From NCBI GenBank assembly GCA_002405515.1, contig DHLZ01000101.1, forward strand, positions 1 to 33,350: 33,350 nt of DNA. Reading direction: 5' to 3'. Position 1 is the stretch's first letter; each line of letters starts with the position of its first letter. A program made the translations under genes and the position numbers. Source of the stretch: Planctomycetaceae bacterium UBA4655 (lineage in GTDB: Bacteria > Planctomycetota > Planctomycetia > Pirellulales > UBA1268). Positions 8,082 through 14,970 of the stretch are shown here, piece after piece. Under the pieces are notes generated by a model that worked only from the letters and a program-made list of their open reading frames with translations, was not told where the DNA came from and made no database searches.

Positions 8082-9318
8082 CGGGCATCGAGTTGTCCGG
8101 CGCGGCCTTGCCGGATTCATCGCCGGATTCATCGCCGATGTCCGGCAGCTGCGGCGGCAGCACGCGATGTTTCGGCTCTTCGAGCGAGCCGAGGAACGCC
8201 GCGAGATCGTCGAGATCCTGCCGGTTGAGTCCGAGCGGCTTGAGGTGCGGCGACTTCACGGGGAACCGGGGATCGTTCCGCTGATACGGCTGCCGCTTGA
8301 GCGTCACCATGCCGGCGTTGTACATGTTGAGCACGCCGGGAAGTTGGAACATGCCCGTGTGCATGAGCGGAGTCGTGCTCGTCACGTCCCGCAGCGTCGG
8401 CGTGCGAAAGCGGCCCGTGTCTTCGATGACGCCGGTGACGTCGCGGCGGCCGACATCCTCGTTGCTCCTGCCATAGAAGCTCAGCCCGAGGTCGTGGAAG
8501 CGGCCGTCGCTGAAGGCGGGGCCGTGATGGCAGTTCATGCACCTCGCCTCGCGCCGAAAGAGATCGAGGCCCAGGATCTCTGCATCGGTCAACGACGACG
8601 AATCGCCCCGCAGAAACTCGTCGAACCGCGACCGCCCCGAGACGATCGTCCGCTCGAAGCAGGCGATCGCCTGGATCACCGATACGAACTCGATCCGGCG
8701 GTCCGGAAAGGCCTCCCCGAACTGTTTGCGGTACGTCGGGCTGCCAGCCAGACGGCGGACGACCTGATCTCGATCGGCGGCCATTTCGGAAGGATTGACG
8801 AGGGCTTGCTCCGCCTGCTCCTCGAGGCTCGTGGCCCGCCCATCCCAGAAGAGGCTCGACTGGAAGGCGATGTTGCGGATGGTCGGCGTGTTTCTCGGCG
8901 GGGAACGTCCCGGCGGTTGGCTGACGGAGCGGCCATCCGCCCAGCCGAGGTTCGGCTCGTGGCAGGAGACGCAGGCCATCTTTCCACCGGCCGATAGCCG
9001 CGGGTCGAAGAACAGCATCCGGCCCAGTTCGGCCTTGGCGTGGCTGAATGGATTCGACTTCGGGTGTTGGACCGGCGGCAGGAGTCCGATCTCCTGCCAG
9101 ACGATCTCCGGATCGACGTGGGGCTTCGGCCACTCCTTCGGATCGCCCCGATAGATCGACCGCAACCGGACGGCCAGGGCGGCCCGTTCGACCGCCGAAC
9201 GCCCCGGCCGCGGCGCCGGTTTTTCGGGCTCGGCGCGGTCGGCCGCGGCGGCGAGTTGAAGGCCGAGGGCCATCTGCAGGGCGAGCGGGATCATGGACGC
9301 CGCCGGCCACCGCACCAT
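8065..9318 (-). CDS. Dihaem cytochrome c peroxidase / MauG-family protein
   Basis: Exported c-type cytochrome of 417 residues. Two haem-binding motifs are visible, CVSCH at 116-120 and CMNCH at 260-264, in the order and spacing of the bacterial dihaem cytochrome c peroxidase/MauG family. Family phrases are present too: NPFSHAKAELGRMLFFDPRLS, NTPTIRN, LFWDGRATSLEEQAEQAL, RFRTPTLRDV. These enzymes reduce hydrogen peroxide or oxidise protein or organic substrates in the periplasm. The N-terminus from the ATG at 9318 gives a clean signal peptide ending AAAA-DRA; ATGs at 9366 and 9294 are alternatives and none has a good ribosome site. The C-terminal tail contains a 12-nt duplication (GDES twice). 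It faces the kinase gene tail-to-tail with a 17-bp overlap. Confidence 0.9.
   Translation of the reverse strand: MVRWPAASMIPLALQMALGLQLAAAADRAEPEKPAPRPGRSAVERAALAVRLRSIYRGDPKEWPKPHVDPEIVWQEIGLLPPVQHPKSNPFSHAKAELGRMLFFDPRLSAGGKMACVSCHEPNLGWADGRSVSQPPGRSPPRNTPTIRNIAFQSSLFWDGRATSLEEQAEQALVNPSEMAADRDQVVRRLAGSPTYRKQFGEAFPDRRIEFVSVIQAIACFERTIVSGRSRFDEFLRGDSSSLTDAEILGLDLFRREARCMNCHHGPAFSDGRFHDLGLSFYGRSNEDVGRRDVTGVIEDTGRFRTPTLRDVTSTTPLMHTGMFQLPGVLNMYNAGMVTLKRQPYQRNDPRFPVKSPHLKPLGLNRQDLDDLAAFLGSLEEPKHRVLPPQLPDIGDESGDESGKAAPDNSMPVTATQ
8111..8134. repeat. 12-bp tandem duplication in the peroxidase tail
   Basis: CCGGATTCATCG occurs at 8111-8122 and again at 8123-8134. Read on the - strand it gives the repeated GDES of the C-terminal tail. 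Confidence 0.85.
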
Positions 9319-9394
9319 CGGGTGGGAGGAAAGAGCGGATCGATATGCGGCCCGCGGGGCAGCCATCACTTCGAAGGTTCGGATGTTCGAGGGT

Positions 9395-10360
9395 TCAGGG
9401 ATTGAAGACGGCGTCGCCCGCCTGGATCGTGAGCCGGGCCGCGACGACGTCTGCCGAGGTCGATTCGTCGAGAAAGGCCGCTGCGCCGTCGGCGAAAAGC
9501 ACCGCCGCGACTCCGGGGTGCAGGCCGTAGATCCCCCAGTCATTCGTGGCGTTGATAAGCCGAGGGCCCGGCGACGCGTACTGGTCGGCGGGATCCGTCC
9601 GCGATGCGTCCCGCCGGAATCCGCGGATGGCGAACTGGTTGGTGTCGGCCCAGCCGCACTGGCTGACGTATTTGTTCGTCGGACTCGATGCGAGCCCGGA
9701 ACCGGGGCTCATGTCGCCGAACGCCCAGACCTGCGGCCTTCCTGCGCACTCGACGATCGCGATGCTTTTCGAAGTGCCATCGGTGATCTCGCGGACCCGC
9801 CGTCCTTTTTCGCCCGGCTTGATCGCGACCTTGAAGAATCCGTCGATCGAACCCGGCTTGGGATACGAAATCGTCGCCGGCGAGTTCCAGAGCGTGCTGC
9901 TCGGCCCGGAGGAACCGGCGTAGTCCGCGACCGCCGCTCCCCAGGCCGGGCTTCCCGTCTTGAATCGCGGGTGGTCTCGCTTCCCCGTCAGGGTCGCCGA
10001 GGGGCAGACCATGAACGGCACCACCACCTGCACGGCCTCCCTGTTCCGCACGTCGTTGCAGGCGACCGTGAAGTCGTAGCTGCCGGCGAGCGGGTTCTCG
10101 TCGACGTAGGGGAGAATCTGCGCCGTCCAGTAGAAGCGGGCGCCGTTGCCGGTGACGGCGGTTGGAAAGAATCCTTTTGCGGCCTCGTGATGGTGCAGGC
10201 CGACCCCGATCTGCCGGAGGTTGACGAGGCATTGAATGCGTCGCGCCGACTCTCGGGCCGATTGGATGGCCGGCAGCAGCAGGGCGACCAGACCAGCGAC
10301 GATCGCCACCACGACGAGGATCTCGATGAGCGAAAAGCCTGGCCGGCGCCCGTCGGTCAT
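9395..10360 (-). CDS. DUF1559 pilin-like (pseudopilin) protein
   Basis: Exported protein of 321 residues of the planctomycete DUF1559 type. The N-terminus MTDGRRPGFSLIE carries a type IV prepilin signal: cleavage after G8, mature Phe9 and the conserved Glu at mature position 5 (E13), followed by a hydrophobic helix to about residue 31. The DUF1559 body follows (AIQSARESARRIQCLVNLRQIG), and the characteristic H...DG end is present as LHPGVAAVLFADGAAAFLD. The ATG at 10360 is preferred over the one at 10369 because GAGAAGG (10370-10376) is 9 nt from the former and abuts the latter. It lies 78 nt downstream of the ECF sigma gene on the same strand, a pairing seen repeatedly in planctomycetes. Function unknown; a surface fibre component is possible. 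Confidence 0.92.
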   Translation of the reverse strand: MTDGRRPGFSLIEILVVVAIVAGLVALLLPAIQSARESARRIQCLVNLRQIGVGLHHHEAAKGFFPTAVTGNGARFYWTAQILPYVDENPLAGSYDFTVACNDVRNREAVQVVVPFMVCPSATLTGKRDHPRFKTGSPAWGAAVADYAGSSGPSSTLWNSPATISYPKPGSIDGFFKVAIKPGEKGRRVREITDGTSKSIAIVECAGRPQVWAFGDMSPGSGLASSPTNKYVSQCGWADTNQFAIRGFRRDASRTDPADQYASPGPRLINATNDWGIYGLHPGVAAVLFADGAAAFLDESTSADVVAARLTIQAGDAVFNP

Positions 10361-10376
10361 GTCCGTCATCCTTCTC

Positions 10377-10406
10377 GCCCTGCTCAGAGTCGCCCAGCTC
10401 AAAGTC
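10377..10406. repeat. Imperfect 15-bp tandem repeat before the pilin-like gene
   Basis: Two 15-nt units, 10377-10391 and 10392-10406, match at 13 of 15 positions. They lie in the 78-nt gap between the sigma factor and pilin-like genes. Confidence 0.6.
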
Positions 10407-10438
10407 ACACTAGCCCAACTGACCGCCGCCGAGATCGA

Positions 10439-11044
10439 TCACCCCGGCCCCTCGCCGTCGAGGGCGGTCCTGACTGCGTCGCGGGCGTGCCGCCAGTAGG
10501 TCTTCACCGTCCGCTCCGAACAGCCGAGCACGCCGGCGATCGTCCGCTGGTCGGCACCGATGTACCAGACGAGCCGAAACACCTCCCGCTGTTCGGGAGA
10601 AAGCCGATCGATCGCCTCGTGGAACCGCTCCCATCGGTCGAGCGGTTCCTCCTCCGCCTCGACGCCGTCGACGAAATGACGCTTGCCTTCGGCATCTTGG
10701 TAGACGTTCGTGCCGTGGTTGGCCTCGTAGGAGGAGGCGGCGGAGTAGCGACGCGCCAGATCGACGAGCTCACGGTGAATCTGCGTCGCGCCGAGGGCCA
10801 TCAGCGACCTGGGGGATTCCCCTGCCGAGGCCATCTGGCCCAGCGCCCGATGGAGCCGCAAGATAGCCCCTTGGAGCACATCGTCGGTGTCGTCGAAGCG
10901 TCGCACGGCCGGATACCGGCGGAGAATCTTGTGGGTCAGATGCCGCAGCCTCTCGACGCAGGCCTCGACGAGCCGTTCCCTCGCCGAAAGGTCACCCTCG
11001 GCAAGGCTTGCGAGCGATTGCGCCAGCGGAGACTCGGCATCCAC
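10439..11044 (-). CDS. ECF-type RNA polymerase sigma factor
   Basis: Sigma-70 family factor of 201 residues. Region 2 is at about 25-70 (RLRHLTHKILRRYP, DDTDDVLQGAILRLHRAL), and region 4 with its helix-turn-helix is at about 141-192 (IDRLSPEQREVFRLVWYIGADQRTIAGVLGCSERTVKTYWRHAR). The layout resembles planctomycete ECF subfamilies. I chose the GTG at 11044 (reading VDAESPLAQ): GGAGG lies exactly 8 nt upstream at 11053-11057, and the frame beyond it reads like non-coding sequence, although an ATG at 11167 is also open. No anti-sigma gene is adjacent. Likely partners by position are the pilin-like gene downstream and the divergent 96-residue gene. Confidence 0.88.
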   Translation of the reverse strand: MDAESPLAQSLASLAEGDLSARERLVEACVERLRHLTHKILRRYPAVRRFDDTDDVLQGAILRLHRALGQMASAGESPRSLMALGATQIHRELVDLARRYSAASSYEANHGTNVYQDAEGKRHFVDGVEAEEEPLDRWERFHEAIDRLSPEQREVFRLVWYIGADQRTIAGVLGCSERTVKTYWRHARDAVRTALDGEGPG

Positions 11045-11085
11045 TGCGTTGTCCTCCGTCCGCCCGGCCGCCTTGAACGATGGGG

Positions 11086-11152
11086 TTTTTTGGCAAAGAA
11101 GAAAAAATGGATCGTCGCTCTTCCCCCTCGAGCAGATTTTTTCGCCAAGAAG
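11086..11152. promoter_or_regulatory. Pair of 16-bp direct repeats between divergent genes
   Basis: TTTTTTGGCAAAGAAG at 11086-11101 and TTTTTTCGCCAAGAAG at 11137-11152 match at 14 of 16 positions and start 51 nt apart. They fill the 126-nt gap between the sigma factor start and the small rightward gene, a stretch much richer in A/T than its surroundings. They may be regulator or sigma binding sites; this is inference from position and repetition. Confidence 0.5.
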
Positions 11153-11170
11153 GGTAAGGAGACGCATGCC

Positions 11171-11461
11171 ATGATACCCTCCCCCGCTTCCATTGTCGGC
11201 GAGATTGAGAACCCGCACGAAATCCTCGGATTGACTCCGTTGGAACGCGACCCCGTCGTGATCGTCGGTGCGGCCCTTGCGAAGCTCCGCGTGATTCGGG
11301 GTTCGAACGGCAGCGAGGTGATGGTTCGCAGGTCGGTCGAAGCGGTCGTCATTCGGGCGAGGGACTGTTTGCTCAAGAACGCGTTCAGCCATTTCGCCGA
11401 CTATTTCCCGGAAACGAGCCCGACGGCGGTCGGGGTGGGATCAGCCGTCGGCGGGGATTGA
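11171..11461 (+). CDS. Small 96-residue conserved-looking protein, function unknown
   Basis: Short soluble protein starting at the ATG at 11171, which has AAGGAG (11156-11161) 9 nt upstream. The stretch NPHEILGLTPLERDPVVIVGAALAKLRVIR looks like the first helices of a J-domain-like fold (HxxLGL, acidic-Pro turn, AA..L..LR), but the HPD signature of true DnaJ proteins is absent. A basic segment, VRRSVEAVVIRARDCLLKN, follows. The tail is Gly/Val-rich. I cannot assign a family. It is divergent from the sigma factor gene across a 126-nt region with paired direct repeats, so the two may be co-regulated. Confidence 0.65.
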   Translation: MIPSPASIVGEIENPHEILGLTPLERDPVVIVGAALAKLRVIRGSNGSEVMVRRSVEAVVIRARDCLLKNAFSHFADYFPETSPTAVGVGSAVGGD

Positions 11462-11730
11462 CGGGCCGGGATGAACGGGTAACTTTCGTCCTTGTCGGGT
11501 TGGCAAGGTTTATCCTCCTTCCGGAAATGCTACTGCTCGCAGCCGTCAACGTCGTCCTTCCGACGCACTGACATTCTTTTTGCGGCAGTCTGCTTCGGCG
11601 TCGCCTCCTGGTCCTCCGCCAGGATCAGACGTCTCGCTCCCCGGTTTCTTGGCTTCCCTGCGGCGATTGAATCGGTTCGTCGGTCTGGCATTGGTGGCGG
11701 TGCGGCAGTTCCTCGAAGAACCCGTCTCGC
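11462..11730. other. Intergenic region before the PEP-CTERM gene
   Basis: 269 nt without a supportable gene. It holds a small hairpin, TCCTGG...CCAGGA around 11612-11630, and must contain the promoter of the surface-protein gene, but no clear -10/-35 pair is visible. Confidence 0.4.
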
Positions 11731-13695
11731 ATGACGCGACCTCTGCCGACGAGTCGAATCACCCCCGCGCGCCGATGGATCGGAGGCAGCCTGGTGACGG
11801 TCGCTGCGATTTCGTGGCCATGGCTCCTGGCAGACCCGGCCCCTGCGGCCACGACGACCTACACGTCCCCCTGGACAGGCGGCACCATCGCCGCCGGGGA
11901 CACGGCGGTGATCGAAGACGGGGCGACGATCACCGGCAACGTGGTGGCCAACGGCACGCTCCGGTTCAACCGGACGACCTCGCTCACGATGAGCGGCACG
12001 ATTTCCGGCAGCGGCGCGGTCTCCCTGACGAACAGCGGGACGGTCGCCCTCACGGGCCTGACTTCGGGAACGGGCCGATTCGATCTGGCGATCTCGGCTG
12101 CCGCCGGCCAGTTGACGATCGGCAGCGGAGCGAACGCGTTGGTCGTGGGGCATTCCGGAACGGGAACGTTGACGGTCGCGGGGGGCTTCGTCCAAAACGG
12201 CGCCGCATATCTCGGCCTGAACGCCGGCAGCTACGGCTCGGCCACGGTGAGCAGCGGCACGTGGAGCAACTCCGGCGGTTCCTTCGGGGCCTCCGGCCGG
12301 ATCCTGTACGTAGGATCGTCGGGTTCCGGGACGCTCTCCGTGACCGGGGGGCTCGTGAGGAACTCGAACGCTTACCTGGGTTTCGGGATCGGCGGCGTGG
12401 GCACGGCGACCGTCACGGCCGGCATGTGGGAAAATCGGGGTACTCTCTACATCGGCGGCGCCGTCAGCGGGACCGGTGGCTCCGGCACGCTCAATCTGAC
12501 GGGGGGCGACGTCAAGAGCACGATCAGCAACCTCGGCTTCGCCATCCAAAGCTCCGGCATGGCCACGATCAGCGGCGGGACGTGGGCCAGCTCCGTCGGA
12601 ATGATCGTGGGGCGATCCGGCACGGGCACGCTCTCCATGACCGGCGGTCTTGTCACGACGGTCTCGAGCACCATGGGCCTCAACGCCGGCAGTGTCGGCT
12701 CGGCGACGATCACCGGTGGCACGTGGGCCCATTCCGATTCGCTCTCCGTCGGTGGGGCGGGCACCGGCAGCCTGACGATCTCCGGCAGCGGCGGCTCCGG
12801 GGGCGTCGTGGTCGTGGGAGGCACGCTCTCGAGGGGGCCTTCCGGAACGATCTCGCTCGAGTCCGGCGGCACGCTCCAGATCGGCACCGGGAGTTCGACG
12901 GGTTGGCTCGCGACCGACCTCGTCAACAACGGGTCGCTGATCTTCAACAGGACCGGGGCCGCGACCATCTCGAACAGCATCAGCGGAACGGGGGCGTTGT
13001 CCCTGCTCGGTGGTGGAACGTTCACATTCTCGGGCACGAGCAGCTCCTCGGGGCCGACGGTCGTGGGCCCGGGCGGCTTGATCGTCGCCGGGGCGCTTGG
13101 CAGCACGGCCGTCTCCGTCGGCTCGGGCGGCCTGCTCGGCGGCTCGGGCGCGATCGGCGGAGAAGTTGCGATCGGCGCCGGCGGCAGGCTTTCGCCGGGT
13201 GAGAGTATCGAAAGCCTCTCCGCCGGGGCCGTCAGGCTGCTCGACGGCTCGACGCTCGCGATGGAGATCGATTCATCCGTCGGGCTCGCGGCGGACCTGC
13301 TGCGTGTCGCGGGAGACTTTTCGCTCTTCGGCACGGTCGGGCTCTCGATCACCGATCTTTCGGCGAGTTCGCCCGCGTTTCCTGAAGGCACCAGGTTCTC
13401 GCTCGTCAACTACGCCGGCACGTGGAATGGCGGCCTGTTCAGGATCGCCGGCGTGGCGGTCGCGGACGGGGGCATCTTCACGGTCGGCGGCCAGCCGTGG
13501 CTGATCGACTACGATGCGACCGTCGGCGGCGGGAACTTCGCCGGCGAATACCTGCCCGCGAGCCGTTTTGTGAACATCGTCGCGGTGCCGGAGCCGTCGG
13601 CCGGGGTGATGCTCGTCCTGGGGCTCGCCGCGGCCGGCGCGACGCGGCTGCGGCGGAGACCCCAAGCCCGGGACCGCGTTGGAGAAATCGTCTAA
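11731..13695 (+). CDS. PEP-CTERM protein with autotransporter-associated beta-strand repeats
   Basis: Large exported surface protein of 654 residues. A signal peptide ends near ADPAPA (about residue 39). The central part is Gly/Ser/Thr-rich and repetitive: four units of about 47-50 residues between 139 and 340 with the pattern VGxSGTGTLxxTGGxV...LG...GSxGxATxxxGTW, a beta-helix signature of autotransporter-associated repeats. A non-repetitive domain follows (about 500-620). The C-terminus is a PEP-CTERM sorting signal: VPEPS, hydrophobic helix, then an arginine cluster (TRLRRR). Family knowledge says such proteins are cut and anchored by an exosortase; no exosortase gene is in this window. 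The start at 11731 is set by the signal peptide; the ribosome site is weak. A tRNA follows 23 nt after the stop. Confidence 0.85.
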   Translation: MTRPLPTSRITPARRWIGGSLVTVAAISWPWLLADPAPAATTTYTSPWTGGTIAAGDTAVIEDGATITGNVVANGTLRFNRTTSLTMSGTISGSGAVSLTNSGTVALTGLTSGTGRFDLAISAAAGQLTIGSGANALVVGHSGTGTLTVAGGFVQNGAAYLGLNAGSYGSATVSSGTWSNSGGSFGASGRILYVGSSGSGTLSVTGGLVRNSNAYLGFGIGGVGTATVTAGMWENRGTLYIGGAVSGTGGSGTLNLTGGDVKSTISNLGFAIQSSGMATISGGTWASSVGMIVGRSGTGTLSMTGGLVTTVSSTMGLNAGSVGSATITGGTWAHSDSLSVGGAGTGSLTISGSGGSGGVVVVGGTLSRGPSGTISLESGGTLQIGTGSSTGWLATDLVNNGSLIFNRTGAATISNSISGTGALSLLGGGTFTFSGTSSSSGPTVVGPGGLIVAGALGSTAVSVGSGGLLGGSGAIGGEVAIGAGGRLSPGESIESLSAGAVRLLDGSTLAMEIDSSVGLAADLLRVAGDFSLFGTVGLSITDLSASSPAFPEGTRFSLVNYAGTWNGGLFRIAGVAVADGGIFTVGGQPWLIDYDATVGGGNFAGEYLPASRFVNIVAVPEPSAGVMLVLGLAAAGATRLRRRPQARDRVGEIV

Positions 13696-13718
13696 GATAG
13701 GGCCCGGAAAAGCCTTTT

Positions 13719-13789
13719 TGCCCGATGGTGTAACGGTAGCACAAGGGATTTTGGTTCCCTTTGTCTAGGTTCGAATCCTAGTCGGGCAA
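13719..13789 (+). tRNA. tRNA-Gln (anticodon UUG)
   Basis: Full cloverleaf: acceptor stem TGCCCGA (13719-13725) with TCGGGCA (13782-13788), anticodon stem AAGGGA/TCCCTT around the loop TTTTGGT with anticodon TTG, and T-arm CTAGG-TTCGAAT-CCTAG. The acceptor begins with a U-A pair, as in other bacterial glutamine tRNAs. CCA is not encoded. The next gene starts 5 nt beyond the mature 3' end. Confidence 0.95.
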
Positions 13790-13794
13790 CTGCC

Positions 13795-14970
13795 TTGATC
13801 TTCTTCGACCATAACGCGACGGTGCCGCTGCACCCGGCCGCCCGCCAGGCGTGGCTCGATGTCGCGGATCGGGCCTGGCACAATCCCTCCGGCCTCTACG
13901 CCGCCGCGACGGCCGCTCGTGACGTGCTCCATGATTGCCGGGAACGGCTCGCCGACATTCTCGACTGTGAGGTCGGCCGCATCGTGTTTTGCGCCGGCGC
14001 GACGGCCGCCAACAACGCCATCGCCCGCCACGTCGGCTCCCACGCGGCGGACAAGGGCTTCGCGGTCGTCTCGGCGATCGAGCATCCGTGCGTCGCAGAG
14101 CCTTTCGCCGCCTCGTTTCGCGGGCGAGTCCGGGAGATCGCCGTCGATCGCCGGGGGGTCGTGAGCGTCGACGAGGTCGAGACGGTCCTGGCAACGCACG
14201 GTCGCGACGCGGTGATCGTGTCGGTGATGGCGGCGAGCAACGAGTCGGGGACGGTCCAGCCCTGGGGAGACGTTGCCGGGGCCTGCCGCAGGCTCGGCGT
14301 CCCATTCCATGCCGACGCGGCGCAGTGGCTGGGAAAGCTGCCGGCCCGCGGCCTGGCCGCGTGTGACTGGGTGACGGGCAGCAGCCACAAGTTCGGCGGG
14401 CCGAAAGGAGCGGGGTTCATCCTCGTGCCCGAATCGGACCGGTCGTTTCGAGGCGACCGCGGCGGCCCGCAGGAGGCCGGACGGCATGCCGGCACCGAAG
14501 ACGTTGCCTCGATCGCGGCCATGGTCGCGGTGCTCGAGGTACGCGAACGCGAAATCGCCGGCCGGCTCGACTCGCTTGCGGCGGCCCGCGACGGGGCCGA
14601 GCGCCGACTCCGTGAACGCGTGCCTTCTGCGATCGTGATCGGCGGGGATGCACCGCGGCTTTGGAACACGCTTGCGGCAGTCATCCCGGGCGTCGATGGC
14701 AAGAGGCTCGTCGCCCGTCTCGACCGGCTCGGCATCGCGGCCTCGACAGGCTCCGCATGCAGCGGCGGCTCCGATGCGGCCGCGAGAATCGTCGCAGCGA
14801 TCGGAGCCGCGCGGCTCGGGATCGGCGAGTCGGACCTGCGCGGCATGGTGCGACTCTCCGGCGGCTGGGAGACGACGGCCGAAGAGTGGCTCGCGGCCGT
14901 CGACGCCGTCGCGGCGGCGGCCGTCGGCGACCACGGGCCGCCGAAGGTCTCGCTCACGCATCCGACGTGA
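13795..14970 (+). CDS. Cysteine desulfurase (NifS/IscS family)
   Basis: PLP enzyme of 391 residues that removes sulphur from cysteine for Fe-S clusters and other cofactors. The N-terminus MIFFDHNATVPLHP is the family's DHNAT motif. EHPCV (96-100) holds the PLP-stacking His, SSHKFGGPKG gives the PLP lysine K199, and GSACSGG gives the persulphide cysteine C322. Start is a TTG at 13795: the DHNAT motif leaves no room for a later start and no earlier one exists in frame. No ribosome site is visible, because the sequence upstream is the tRNA itself. The 3' end overlaps the convergent cyclase gene by 17 bp. The neighbouring cluster encodes several Fe-S proteins, so it may serve them (inference). 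Confidence 0.92.
   Translation: MIFFDHNATVPLHPAARQAWLDVADRAWHNPSGLYAAATAARDVLHDCRERLADILDCEVGRIVFCAGATAANNAIARHVGSHAADKGFAVVSAIEHPCVAEPFAASFRGRVREIAVDRRGVVSVDEVETVLATHGRDAVIVSVMAASNESGTVQPWGDVAGACRRLGVPFHADAAQWLGKLPARGLAACDWVTGSSHKFGGPKGAGFILVPESDRSFRGDRGGPQEAGRHAGTEDVASIAAMVAVLEVREREIAGRLDSLAAARDGAERRLRERVPSAIVIGGDAPRLWNTLAAVIPGVDGKRLVARLDRLGIAASTGSACSGGSDAAARIVAAIGAARLGIGESDLRGMVRLSGGWETTAEEWLAAVDAVAAAAVGDHGPPKVSLTHPT

Noticed and set aside
9293..11167. Long + strand frame leading into the 96-residue protein
   Set aside because: It is antisense to the pilin-like and sigma genes; only the part from the ATG at 11171, with its own ribosome site, looks real.
11045..11392. N-terminal extension of the ECF sigma factor to 11167 or 11392
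   Set aside because: The GTG at 11044 has GGAGG 8 nt upstream, and the extension would overlap the divergent gene and the A/T-rich repeat region.
11731..13695. Repeated DNA in the PEP-CTERM gene as a CRISPR or satellite array
   Set aside because: Repeats are diverged at the DNA level and keep a protein beta-helix pattern; no spacer structure. No CRISPR array was seen anywhere.
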